Assembly: GCA_958296445.1 (NCBI GenBank)
Contig: OY282565.1
Location: forward strand, 310,001-374,000
Direction of reading: 5' to 3'
DNA: 64,000 bases
Origin: an uncultured Dehalococcoidia bacterium
GTDB taxonomy: Bacteria; Chloroflexota; Dehalococcoidia; Lucifugimonadales; UBA3495
Program-made: the position numbers and the translations under genes
Part shown: piece after piece, positions 7,281 through 15,764 of the stretch
Numbering within the stretch: the stretch's first letter is position 1
Layout: each line of letters starts with the position of its first letter
The notes under the pieces: model-generated
What the model was told of the DNA's origin: nothing
What the model saw: only the letters and a program-made list of their open reading frames with translations
Databases searched by the model: none

Positions 7281-8186
7281 CTAATCCAAAACCCGCACCC
7301 CCCCACTCATCAGCCGGAAGTGATACACCGTTTCCGCATCCGGGAACGCTTGCCGAGCCTTCAGATAAGTAGACTTCCCCCGCCGCTCCCTAGCGTCCAG
7401 CAGCACCCCCGTCACCCCGTTCCCGTAACCCACATTCACCCCCACGGCCCCAACGCTATCCGCGAACTCCCTCACCTCCGCCAGCCGACGCCGCGGCAGA
7501 ACCCGCCCCGCCGCCTCCGCCGCCAGCGTCGCCCCCCGTCCCACCAGCGCCGCGCTCCCCTCCGCCACCCCCCGCCGGATCAGCCCCAGCGCCTCCGCGG
7601 TGCGATCCTCCTCCCCGCTCCAGCGCCCCAAAAGACCCCCAAAGACGTCGAAATCCGAAAAACCCCCAAAATCCAGCCCCACAATCTCCATCGGCGGCGG
7701 CGGCCCCAGCCGCTCCATCGCCAGCCCCGCCCGGTGGTCAAACAACGCCAGTCCCGGCAGCATCACCCCCCCGGTAGGCTCCACCGACAGCGCAATCTGC
7801 CCGATAACCTCCGGCTCCAGCTCCCGCCCCAACGCCAGCCCGGTAGCGGCTATCGCGGCGCACAAATCCGCGCTGCTGCTCCCCATCCCCCGCCCCCGCG
7901 GAATCGGGCTGCCCACCCGCACCGACGCCCCCACCCGCGCCTGCCCCAGCCGCGCCAGCGTCCGGCGCACCGCCGCCGCCGTTTTCTCGAACCCCTCCGG
8001 CGCGGCCACCCCCGGCGGCCCGCTACTCAACTCCACCCGAACCCGCGAAAAAAAATCAACCGGGCAAGCCACCGAAAAGGCCGTATCCCCCACAACCCCC
8101 TGCGCCAGCGCCCCGCAAACCCCTGGCGCCCGCGCCACCGCCGCCCCGGGCCGCAATCCATCCCCGTCAAAATCCCGGCTACTCAA
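7281..8186 (-). CDS. pduX: GHMP kinase, PduX-like L-threonine kinase
   Basis: A 301-residue GHMP-superfamily kinase. The ATP-binding Gly/Ser loop is PIPRGRGMGSSSAD (residues about 95-107). The N-terminal PGVCGALAQG and the later EPTGGVMLPGLALFDHRAG resemble PduX, which phosphorylates L-threonine to L-threonine-O-3-phosphate for the aminopropanol arm of cobalamin. The start is TTG at 8186 behind a GGGGGAGA. It begins three bases after the end of the CobC-like phosphatase gene, so the two form an operon. Other GHMP kinases (for example homoserine kinase) are alternatives, but the FDHRAG motif and the CobC-like neighbour favour PduX. Confidence 0.75.
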   Translation of the reverse strand: MSSRDFDGDGLRPGAAVARAPGVCGALAQGVVGDTAFSVACPVDFFSRVRVELSSGPPGVAAPEGFEKTAAAVRRTLARLGQARVGASVRVGSPIPRGRGMGSSSADLCAAIAATGLALGRELEPEVIGQIALSVEPTGGVMLPGLALFDHRAGLAMERLGPPPPMEIVGLDFGGFSDFDVFGGLLGRWSGEEDRTAEALGLIRRGVAEGSAALVGRGATLAAEAAGRVLPRRRLAEVREFADSVGAVGVNVGYGNGVTGVLLDARERRGKSTYLKARQAFPDAETVYHFRLMSGGVRVLD

Positions 8187-8189
8187 GGC

Positions 8190-8819
8190 TTAATCTCCCC
8201 CCAAGGCCGCCAGCCCGTCCAGATGCGAAGCGTCATTGAACAAGCGCAGCACCGCGTTATCGGGATAAGTGTCTACGATAGTAAGACTGCAATTGCCGAA
8301 AACGAAACGCCAATTGGCGTCCGGCTGCATCCCCAGCAGCGCCATCATCGCCGCCCGGAGCGAACCCCCGTGGCCCACCACCAGCACGCTATCGCCCAAA
8401 TGCCGCTCCTTGATTTCGTTCACCACCCCCGCCATCCGGGCACTCACCCCCCGCACCGACTCCCCCCCGTCCGGCGCGTAATCCAAATCCTTGGCCACAT
8501 AGCCCGGATACTCCAACGGATACCGGGCCCGCAGCTCCCCATCGGTCAGCCCCTCGAACACCCCCTTATGATACTCCCGCAGCCGCGCCGTGGCGCACAG
8601 CGGAACATCCCGCCCCTCCAGTATCGCCGCCGCAGTATCCGCCGCCCTGCAAAGATCGCTGGTATAGGCCGCAGCAAAAGGCACCGACTCCAGCCGCCGC
8701 GCCAGCCGCCGGGCCTGCTCCCGCCCCCGCTCCGACAAACCCACATCGGTATGCCCCTGAATCCGCCCCTCCCGATTCCACACCGTTTCCCCGTGCCGAA
8801 CAATAAACAGCTTGCCCAT
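8190..8819 (-). CDS. cobC: Histidine phosphatase, CobC/phosphoglycerate-mutase-like
   Basis: A 209-residue histidine phosphatase. It has the catalytic RHGETVWN (His9), R-x3-T-A-x2-I arginine region (CRAADTAAAI), the acid-base Glu in LREYHKGVFEG and the second His in VVGHGGSLRAA. The enzyme would remove a phosphate from a small-molecule ester. Next to a PduX-like kinase, alpha-ribazole-phosphate phosphatase (CobC) of the nucleotide-loop pathway is the best guess. The frame extends to 8903; I chose ATG 8819 because family members begin just before the RHG motif. ATG 8858 is an alternative. No other cobalamin genes are in the window. Confidence 0.75.
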   Translation of the reverse strand: MGKLFIVRHGETVWNREGRIQGHTDVGLSERGREQARRLARRLESVPFAAAYTSDLCRAADTAAAILEGRDVPLCATARLREYHKGVFEGLTDGELRARYPLEYPGYVAKDLDYAPDGGESVRGVSARMAGVVNEIKERHLGDSVLVVGHGGSLRAAMMALLGMQPDANWRFVFGNCSLTIVDTYPDNAVLRLFNDASHLDGLAALGGD

Positions 8820-9021
8820 CGCCACCTGCGAAACCCGAAATCGCCCTATCGCCGCCATTCTAACACCAACCCCCTCAGCTTTGCCCCAATTCCGCACCCC
8901 CATTCATTGACACGCCAAAACCCCGTTCCTAAAATCAAATCAAGCTGAAATCGCGGTTTAAGCAACACAAATCAACAACCCGCCCCCCCAACAACCCGCC
9001 CCCCCAACAAGAGGTGACGAT

Positions 9022-9261
9022 ATGCCCCCACGAAAGTCCCAAGCCCAAAAAGACGCCACCCCCGAAACCGCCGAAATGCCCGTCCTAACCGCCTACTGCA
9101 CCAAGCTCCGCAAAAAGGTGGAAATGGCCCAGATTGAACTGGTAACTATGAAAAACGGCCGCCCCGCCGCCAAAGGCGTAGCCAAAGAAGACCCCACCCT
9201 CTCCGTATTCCGCATCCTAAGCAAAGCCGAACACGAACAACTATCCAAAGCAATGTCCTAA
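9022..9261 (+). CDS. DUF5679-like protein with lost zinc cysteines
   Basis: A 79-residue basic protein. The central block AYCTKLRKKVEM ... VTMKNGRPAAKGV clearly matches DUF5679 proteins, which normally read AYCxKC...VTMKNGRPAxKGxCPxCGTKMFRI and bind zinc through two CxxC knuckles. Here only Cys26 survives. The second Cys of knuckle one is Leu29, and the whole second knuckle is replaced by an AKEDPTLSV segment. An N-terminal KSQAQKDATPETAE tail is added. The start ATG 9022 is preceded by AGAGGTGACGAT. The frame is intact, so it may be expressed as a zinc-free version; alternatively it is a decaying paralogue. It is followed at once by tandem repeats. Confidence 0.7.
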   Translation: MPPRKSQAQKDATPETAEMPVLTAYCTKLRKKVEMAQIELVTMKNGRPAAKGVAKEDPTLSVFRILSKAEHEQLSKAMS

Positions 9262-10396
9262 CCCCTAAAAAATTCCCTCCCCCTCCGGGGGAGGGTTAGG
9301 GTGGGGGCGTCCCCCCCCACCCCGGCAACCACGCCCACCTCAACTGAAGCCACCTAAAAATCCCCGTCCCCCCGGCCAACTGTCATTAAAATTCCCTCCC
9401 CCTCCGGGGGAGGGTTAGGGTGGGGGCGTCCCCCCCCACCCCGGCAACCACGCCCAACCCCCAACAGAAGCCACCTAAAAATCCCCGCCCCCCTCCGGCC
9501 AACTGTCATTAAAATTCCCTCCCCCTTCGGGGGAGGGTTAGGGTGGGGGCGCCCCCCCCCACCCCGGCAACCACGCCCAACCCCCAACAGAAGCCACCTA
9601 AAAATCCCCGCCCCCTCCAGCCCAACTGTCATTCTGAGCAAAGCGAAGAATCTCACCCTGGGCGGCAAGCGCCTTTGCCCACAACAACGCCCCCACCCCC
9701 CCGTATCCCGTAGGGGCGCACAGCCGTGCGCCCCCACCCCGGCAACCACGCCCAACCCCCAACTGAAGCCCCCTAAAAATCCCCGCCCCCTCCGGCCAAC
9801 TGTCATTAAAATCCCCGTCCCCCTCCAGCCTAACTGTCATTCTGAGCACCTAACTGTCATTCTGAGCAAAGCGAAGAATCTCACCCTGGACGGCAAGCAC
9901 CTTTGCCCACAACAACGCCCCCACCCCCCCGCACCCCGTAGGGGCGCCCACCCGTGCGCCCCCACCCCGGCAACCACGCCCACCCCCCCCCAAACAAACC
10001 GCCCCCCCCAACGCAATTGATGACACCAACCCCTTGCCAACCCCGATAACCACTCCCTAACATAATACCCAGCCAACCCCCAACAATACCCATACCAACC
10101 CCAACCAACCCGCCCGCCAAGCCAAATGGGAGAAAATGGGGGAAAATGGGAGAGAAATCAAAAAAATTCCGGCCCGCCCATCATCCCGGCCTAGCCGCCA
10201 TCCCGGCCAACCCAAAAGCCCAAATGTCCAGAAATGTCCGAAAATGTCCGCAAAATCAAAAAAATCCCGCCCGCATCCGTCATCCCGCCCCCGCCAACTT
10301 GACCACAAGCGGCGGTTGTGCTTGACTGTTGCGAGCTTAAATCCCCAACCGGAACAAACCGGAAACAACGGGAATTTTCGGATTCCCCCAATAAGG
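9262..10396. repeat. Tandem ~120-bp units with G-quadruplex-like cores and mixed repeats
   Basis: No gene is supported over 1.1 kb. Units starting AATTCCCTCC begin at about 9271, 9390 and 9513 (spacing about 119-123 bp). Each unit has a CCCTCCCCC half facing a G5-A-G3-TTA-G3-T-G5 run (9287-9307, 9406-9426, 9529-9549), followed by C-runs, a GGCAACCACGCCCA word and AGAAGCCACCTAAAAATCCCCG. A second unit of roughly 220 bp, joining a GTCATTCTGAGC element (9628; 9838/9858) to GGCAAGC-CCTTTGCCCACAACAACG and a GTAGGGGCGC palindrome (9710-9737, 9943 on), is present twice. From about 10080 to 10396 the DNA holds AAATGGGAGAAAATGGG and ATGTCCG short repeats. Confidence 0.8.
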
Positions 10397-10426
10397 TTGA
10401 ATTACCCGCCCGAATTTATGTATGAT
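10397..10426 (+). promoter_or_regulatory. Candidate sigma-70-like promoter for the exported protein gene
   Basis: TTGAAT (10397-10402) and TATGAT (10421-10426) are separated by 18 bp. This would give a leader of about 155 nt before ATG 10587. The leader is GC-rich and could fold, but I could not match it to a known riboswitch. Support is by eye only. Confidence 0.4.
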
Positions 10427-10586
10427 GTTGCGGGCGGTTTGCGGAGTAGCCCTATGCCCCTATGCCGCGCCCCCGCTTGCCCGGCCCTCGCGCCGGAAAA
10501 GCGAGCAGACCCACGGCGGTTGCCCCTGTACCCCGGCCGGCCGGCTGTCGGCCCCATGGCGACACATCTTATTTGGAGCCGTTTAG

Positions 10587-12527
10587 ATGAGTTTGATTCA
10601 ACGAAACACTGTCCCGCTTTTTATCCTCTTAGCGGTGGTCGCCATCGGGGTCGGGGCGCTCCTGATCCGCAGCCCTTTCGCCTTCGGTGAAGAACCCCTA
10701 GGCTGCGACGCCTCCGCCGTCGGTGCATCCATCCTGGCCGCCAACGAGGACGGCTCCGTAAGCGTCACCACCCACGGCGCCACCCTCAACTACACCGTCA
10801 TCCTGTCCATCCCGGAATTGCCCGCCGGGGACACCGCCTGCAACTACGGCGGCGGCGCCCTGTCGGTCATCCTGCCCAGCGGCCAAGCAGTGCCGGTAGC
10901 CGGAACCCCAGAAACCGGGGACATCCCCACCATTTCCACCGGCAACCCCTACACCGCCCAGAGCGTCACCTACCTAGTCAATCAGGCCGACGCCACCAAT
11001 ATGGAGTTGACCGCTCAGGCCGTCTATAGCGGCGGCGTATCCCTGAGCGTGCCGGAAGGCGAAGTACCCCCCGAAGCCGCCGCCTCCGTCTCCAACACCA
11101 TCCGAATAATCCCGCCCTCCGTAGGCATTACCCTAACCCCCGACACCCAGACGGTTTACCAAGGCCAAGAAGCCGTCTTCAATATCACCGTAACCAACAC
11201 CGGCGGCTTCGAGCTGTCCGACGTCACCGTCACCGACGCCCTAGCCCCCGACTGCGACCGCACTTTCCCGCTGCTGTCCGTCGGCGCGTCAACCCAAACC
11301 TATGCCTGCGCCGTCATACCCAACATATTCATCATCAACCAAGCCATTGTGACCGCCCAGGTCGTCGGCGGCGTGCCCGAGGAATCGAGCGAAGTCACCG
11401 CCAACGCCACCGCGAGTGTGAATTTCGGCGAAGTCGGCGTCGGCATCGCCCTAGCCCCCGACGTGCAAGTCATCCGCACCGGAACCACCGCCACCATCAC
11501 CATCACCCCCAGCACCCCGTCGGCCACCCCCCTTAACGACGTCACCATCACCGTCGCCAGCGTCGACGCCAACGGCGTCAGTGCCGACGTCCCTGAGTGC
11601 GCCCTCGTAGTCGCCACCGTAGCCGCCGACGAGGAAGTGCCTGCCTACTCCTGCGAACCTGTTCTGCCCGTCGGACGGAATCTGGTCACCGGCACCATCG
11701 TAGGCACCCTGCCGGGAACCGTCGAATCCCTCCCCGCCGCCTCCGCCACCGTGGAAGTCCAGGTCATCGCCCCAGGGCTGGCTATCGTAGCCACCTCGGG
11801 AGCCGAGTCCATTCGCGGCGTCCCCACGGTTCGCCTCGGCCTGTCCTCCCCCCTGTCCATCGCGGTCTACAACAACGGCGACTCCTCCCTGTTCAACGTA
11901 TCCGTTGCCAGCAAAACCGGCTTCCCCGAGGTGGTCAACTGCGACCGCGACCTCAACAACCTAGGCCAGATTGACGCCGCCGAATCCCTGACCGTTCAGT
12001 GCGCCACCGCCGCCCTCCAAGAACTGACCCAGTTCGTCTTCACCGTAACCGGCACCGCCCGCGACAACAGCGAGGAACTAGCCGAGTCCGAACCCATCGC
12101 CATTGACATCCTCGACCCCAGCACCGCCATCGGCCTAGCCGAGCATGACACTATGGTGCTGCGCCTGATCATCCAGAGCCTCACCGTAACCGAAACCAAC
12201 GATGGCGACTCCCCCCTGCGCGACGTCCGCGTGGAACTCCGCTCCGGCGGCGTAATACCGCTGTCCCGCGACCCCCTAACCCGCGACTCCAACGAATACG
12301 TCGGCGGCGACCGCAACAACAACAGCATCCTTGACCCCGGCGAAACCTGGGAGTGGCGCGTAGTAACCGTCTCCGTAGCCGGCGACATCGTACTCCTATC
12401 CGGCAGCGCCGCCACCCTAGACCTAACCGCCATCGGCTACGGCATAGACGAGCTAGACGGCGAAGTAACCTACCCCGGCGACGTAGACGAAATCGGCACC
12501 ATAGAAGTCCCCATAGTAACCCAGTAA
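10587..12527 (+). CDS. Exported DUF11-like repeat surface protein
   Basis: A 646-residue secreted or surface protein. Residues 5-33 form a hydrophobic signal segment (TVPLFILLAVVAIGVGALL) that may be cleaved or act as an anchor. The mature part has several beta-sandwich modules of the DUF11/DUF7507 kind: SVGITLTPDTQTVYQGQ followed by NTGGFELSDVTVTD; then GIALAPDVQVIRTGTT; then TVTETNDGDSPLRDVRVEL with DRNNNSILDPGETWEW near the end. These modules are found in bacterial and archaeal cell-surface proteins and pack as strings of Ig-like domains. No C-terminal anchor is evident. The ATG at 10587 has TTGGAG upstream. The role is probably structural or adhesive. Confidence 0.8.
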   Translation: MSLIQRNTVPLFILLAVVAIGVGALLIRSPFAFGEEPLGCDASAVGASILAANEDGSVSVTTHGATLNYTVILSIPELPAGDTACNYGGGALSVILPSGQAVPVAGTPETGDIPTISTGNPYTAQSVTYLVNQADATNMELTAQAVYSGGVSLSVPEGEVPPEAAASVSNTIRIIPPSVGITLTPDTQTVYQGQEAVFNITVTNTGGFELSDVTVTDALAPDCDRTFPLLSVGASTQTYACAVIPNIFIINQAIVTAQVVGGVPEESSEVTANATASVNFGEVGVGIALAPDVQVIRTGTTATITITPSTPSATPLNDVTITVASVDANGVSADVPECALVVATVAADEEVPAYSCEPVLPVGRNLVTGTIVGTLPGTVESLPAASATVEVQVIAPGLAIVATSGAESIRGVPTVRLGLSSPLSIAVYNNGDSSLFNVSVASKTGFPEVVNCDRDLNNLGQIDAAESLTVQCATAALQELTQFVFTVTGTARDNSEELAESEPIAIDILDPSTAIGLAEHDTMVLRLIIQSLTVTETNDGDSPLRDVRVELRSGGVIPLSRDPLTRDSNEYVGGDRNNNSILDPGETWEWRVVTVSVAGDIVLLSGSAATLDLTAIGYGIDELDGEVTYPGDVDEIGTIEVPIVTQ

Positions 12528-13764
12528 CCCCCACCCACCCCACGACCCCCCACCGGATGGCCGGGGCAACCCCCGCCCCGGCCATCCCCCCAAAACCGGG
12601 AACCCAAAGCCGCCCCCCCTGTCATTCTGAGCAAAGCGAAGAATCCCACCCAGCACAGCCAGCGCCTTCCCCTAGCCCAAGGCGCCAAAGAGGCAGAATG
12701 CAACCGCCCTCAATCCCATCAACCCTACCCACCATCCCGCCCCCCTGTCATTCTGAGCAAAGCGAAGAATCCCACCCAGCACAGCCAGACCCTTCCCTTA
12801 ACCCAAGGCGCCAAAAGGGCAGAGCGCAACCGCCCCCAATCCCATCAACCCTACCCATCACCCCCCCCGCCCCCCTGTCATTCTGAGCAAAGCGAAGAAT
12901 CCCACCCAGCACAGCCAGACCCTTCCCTTAACTCAAGTACCAAAAGGGCAGAACGCAACCGCCCCCAATCCCATCAACCCTACCCACCATCCCGCCCCTG
13001 TCATTCTGAGCAAAGCGAAGAATCCCACCCAAGCCATCCAGCCCCTTCCCTTAGCTCAGAGTACCAAAGGGGCAGAGCGCAACCGCCCCCAATCCCGGCA
13101 AACCCTACCCACCATCCCGCCCCTTGTCATTCTGAGCAAAGCGAAGAATCCCACCCAGCACAGCCAGCCCCTTCCCTTAACTCAGAGTACCAAAAGGGCA
13201 GAACGCAACCGCCCCCAATCCCATCAACCCCACCCGCCATCCCGCCCCCTGTCATTCTGAGCAAAGCAAAGAATCCCACCCAAGTCAGCCAAACCCTTCC
13301 CTTAACTCAGAGTACCAAAGGGGCAGAACGCAACCGCCCCCATCCCATCAACCCCGCCCATCATCCCGCCCCCTGTCATTCTGAGCAAAGCGAAGAATCC
13401 CACCCAAGCCAGCCAAACCCTTCCCTTAACTCAGAGTACCAAAAGGGCAGAACGCAACCGCCCCCAATCCCATCAACCCTACCCATCATCCCACCCCCCT
13501 GTCATTCTGAGCAAAGCGAAGAATCCCACCCAAGCCAGCCAAACCCTTCCCTTAGCTCAGAGTACCAAAAGGGCAGAATGCAACCGCCCCCAATCCCATC
13601 AACCCCACCCGCCATCCCCCCGCCCCCCTGTCATTCTGAGCAAAGCGAAGAATCCCACCCAAGCCAGCCAGCCCCTCCCCTTAGCCCAGTTTGTGGCGGC
13701 GCCGTTGCCTTGCTGGTATCATTTGGCGGCACCACCACCTTTGCCCGTGGGGGCGGGAGGCGTT
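12528..13764. repeat. Nine-copy ~126-bp tandem array of GTCATTCTGAGC elements
   Basis: GTCATTCTGAGC starts at 12621, 12747, 12877, 13000, 13126, 13251, 13375, 13501 and 13630, so the unit is 123-130 bp and all nine copies face the same way. Each unit reads: element head with AAAGCGAAGAATCCCACCCA, then CAGCCAGACCCTTCCC, an A[CG]TCAGAGTACCAAA-type word, GGGGCAGA[AG]CGCAACC, CCCCAATCCCATCAACCC, and a variable CC-rich joint. Copies differ by a few bases each. The array ends against the ribosome-binding site of the next gene (GGGAGG at about 13755). Frames through it only encode PPPIPSTLP / CHSEQSEESHPAQP-like repeats. There are no spacers of CRISPR type. Confidence 0.93.
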
Positions 13765-14670
13765 ATGACCAGCAACCAGCCCATCGTTTTCCTCAACGGC
13801 CAACTGGTTCCCGAATCCCAGGCCGGCATCCCCATCCGCGACCGCGGATTCATCTACGGCGACGCGGTGTTTGACGCCGCCCGAACCTTCAACGGCATCC
13901 CCTTCAAGCTGCCCGAACACATCCGCCGGCTTTACGACTCCCTCCGCTACGTCCGCATTGACCCCGGCATCGGAATGGACGAAATGGAGCAATGGTCGCG
14001 CCGCGTAGTCGAACACAACCACCCCCTGCTGCCGCCCGGCCAAGATATGTGGGTAATGCAACGAGTAACCCGCGGCGTCGAGGGCGGCCCGGACGACGGA
14101 ACCCCCACCGTCCTTATCGAAACCCACGCCATCCCCTTCGCCGCCCGCGCCCCCCTCTACCGCCACGGAGCGCGGGTCACCACCCCGTCGGTGCCGCGAG
14201 TCCCGCCCCGCTTTATGAGCCCCCGCGCCAAAACCCACAACTACCTGAACCTAGTCCTAGGCGACCTAGAAGCCCAAGGAACCGACCCCGGTTCCTGGGC
14301 CGTCCTGCTGGACGAAACCGGCAACCTAACCGAAGGGCGCGGCTCCAACATCTTCCTAGTCAAAGACGGCGCAGTAGCCACCCCCAAAGGCCAATACGTC
14401 CTGGAAGGCATCACCCGCCGCACCGTGCTTGACCTGTCCCAAGGGCTAGGGCTGGAAACCGCCGAGCGCGACCTCGACCTGTTCGACGCCTACACCGCCG
14501 ACGAAGCCTTTCTAACCTCAACCAGCCTATGCATCTGCCCCGTATCCGCCATCAACGGCGCCCCCGTAGCCAACGGCAACCCGCCCGGCCCCGTAACCCG
14601 GCGCCTAATGCAAGCCTTCAGCGACCTAGCCGGAATGGACTTCGAGGAACAATACCTAGCCCACCTCTAG
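13765..14670 (+). CDS. Class IV PLP-dependent aminotransferase (branched-chain/D-amino-acid type)
   Basis: A 301-residue fold-type IV aminotransferase. It has RDRGFIYGDAVFDAAR near the N-terminus, the PLP lysine in RAKTHNYLN (Lys156), then LLDETGNLTEGRGSNIFLV, and VLEGITRRTVLDL for phosphate binding. It would move an amino group between branched-chain or related amino acids and 2-oxoglutarate; D-amino-acid transaminase and aminodeoxychorismate lyase are relatives with the same motifs. ATG 13765 follows GGGAGG; the longer frame reads through the end of the repeat array. The next gene is on the same strand after 83 bp, but a repeat-like CTCACTCCTCACTCCTCA stretch separates them. Confidence 0.87.
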   Translation: MTSNQPIVFLNGQLVPESQAGIPIRDRGFIYGDAVFDAARTFNGIPFKLPEHIRRLYDSLRYVRIDPGIGMDEMEQWSRRVVEHNHPLLPPGQDMWVMQRVTRGVEGGPDDGTPTVLIETHAIPFAARAPLYRHGARVTTPSVPRVPPRFMSPRAKTHNYLNLVLGDLEAQGTDPGSWAVLLDETGNLTEGRGSNIFLVKDGAVATPKGQYVLEGITRRTVLDLSQGLGLETAERDLDLFDAYTADEAFLTSTSLCICPVSAINGAPVANGNPPGPVTRRLMQAFSDLAGMDFEEQYLAHL

Positions 14671-14753
14671 CAACGAGGACAGAGGACTGAGATCACCTGC
14701 AACCCTCTCACTCCTCACTCCTCATTTCTAACTCTTCACCACAAGGGGGAAAT

Positions 14754-15659
14754 ATGGCAGACCTACTACCCGGAATCGTAGAAGCGGGCGCGGAAGCCCA
14801 GCAGCTCGCCACCGGCTTCGGCTTCACCGAAGGCCCGCTGTGGCATCCCGACGGCTACTGGCTGTTCGTAGACATTCGCGCCTCCCTAGTGCACCGGATG
14901 ACGCCCGACGGGCAAACCGACGTCTTTCGCAGCGACAGCGGCAGCTCCAACGGCTTGACCTTCGACCTGGCCGGCAACCTGATTCTGTGCGAGGGCGACA
15001 ACCGGCAACTGGCGCGGCGCAACGCCGACGGCTCCTATACCGCCATCGCCACCCACCTCGGCGGCCAGCGCATCAACCGCCCCAACGACGTCGTGGGCCG
15101 CTCCGACGGCTCGCTATACTTCACCGACCCCAACGGACGCCTCACCGCCGAGGAGCGGGAACTGGACTTCAGCGGCGTTCACCGCGTATCCCTCACCGGC
15201 GGCCACACCATCGCCACCCGCGACACGGAGTACCCCAACGGCATCGCCTTTTCCCCCGACGAAAGCGTGCTGTACGTCGCCATCACCCGCCAGGACGACG
15301 CCTGCATCGCCGAAAAAGAGCGGAGCGAAGCCTGCGAACACCAGTTTATCCGCGCCTTCGACGTGGCCGACGACGGCTCCCTGAGCAACAACCGCATCTT
15401 CGCCGATATGTCCTCGGCGGAGGACGGCGTTCCCGACGGGATGAAAGTAGACGCCGAGGGCCGCGTCTACTGCACCGGCCCGGGCGGCTGCTGGGTTTTC
15501 GACCCGGCGGGCCAACTGCTGGGCATAATCCGCCTGCCCGAAATCCCAGCCAACTGCGCTTGGGGCGGCCCCGACAACCGCACTATGCTGTTCACCGCCC
15601 GCACCTCGGTCTACTCCCTGCGAATGACCACCCCCGGAACGGCCATCCCCCAAGGCTAG
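14754..15659 (+). CDS. SMP-30/gluconolactonase/LRE-like beta-propeller
   Basis: A 301-residue SMP-30-family six-bladed beta-propeller. Recognisable parts are FGFTEGPLWHPDGYWLFVD at the N-terminus (the metal-binding Glu of TEGP), DSGSSNGLTFDLAGNLILCE, RINRPNDVVGRSDGSLYFTDP (the Asn and Asp used for metal binding and catalysis), YPNGIAFSPDE and VPDGMKVDAEGRVY. The family hydrolyses sugar lactones or phosphotriester-like esters with a divalent metal. No signal peptide is present, so it acts in the cytoplasm. It is followed by a CGCAGAG hairpin and a flavoprotein oxidase gene; no substrate can be inferred. Confidence 0.87.
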   Translation: MADLLPGIVEAGAEAQQLATGFGFTEGPLWHPDGYWLFVDIRASLVHRMTPDGQTDVFRSDSGSSNGLTFDLAGNLILCEGDNRQLARRNADGSYTAIATHLGGQRINRPNDVVGRSDGSLYFTDPNGRLTAEERELDFSGVHRVSLTGGHTIATRDTEYPNGIAFSPDESVLYVAITRQDDACIAEKERSEACEHQFIRAFDVADDGSLSNNRIFADMSSAEDGVPDGMKVDAEGRVYCTGPGGCWVFDPAGQLLGIIRLPEIPANCAWGGPDNRTMLFTARTSVYSLRMTTPGTAIPQG

Positions 15660-15671
15660 GCCGGAATTAAA

Positions 15672-15721
15672 CGCAGAGAGCGCAGAGCTTCGCCGGAACC
15701 CAAACCCCTGCGCCCTCTGCG
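15672..15721. repeat. CGCAGAG hairpin repeat
   Basis: CGCAGAGAGCGCAG (15672-15685) faces CTGCGCCCTCTGCG (15708-15721), with one mismatch and a 22-nt loop. This is the first of a family of intergenic hairpins built from CAGAG/CACAG words; the others are at 20704-20751, 21737-21790, 29331-29398 and 48991-49058. Here it lies in the gap between two genes of the same direction. Confidence 0.75.
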
Positions 15722-15764
15722 CTATTCTCTACGCCCACCTGCGTTGCAAAGAAGGAACAGGCTT

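Noticed and set aside
7320..8948. A 542-codon frame on the + strand
   Set aside because: It is the antisense of the kinase and phosphatase genes, whose products have clear family motifs. The + strand frame is Pro/Arg/His-rich and results from GC bias.
10427..10586. Riboswitch in the leader of the DUF11-like gene
   Set aside because: The leader is long and GC-rich, but I could not match it to cobalamin, c-di-GMP, SAM, FMN or TPP consensus parts.
12615..13690. CRISPR array
   Set aside because: The repeat unit is ~126 bp with no short repeat/unique spacer pattern, and no cas gene is present.
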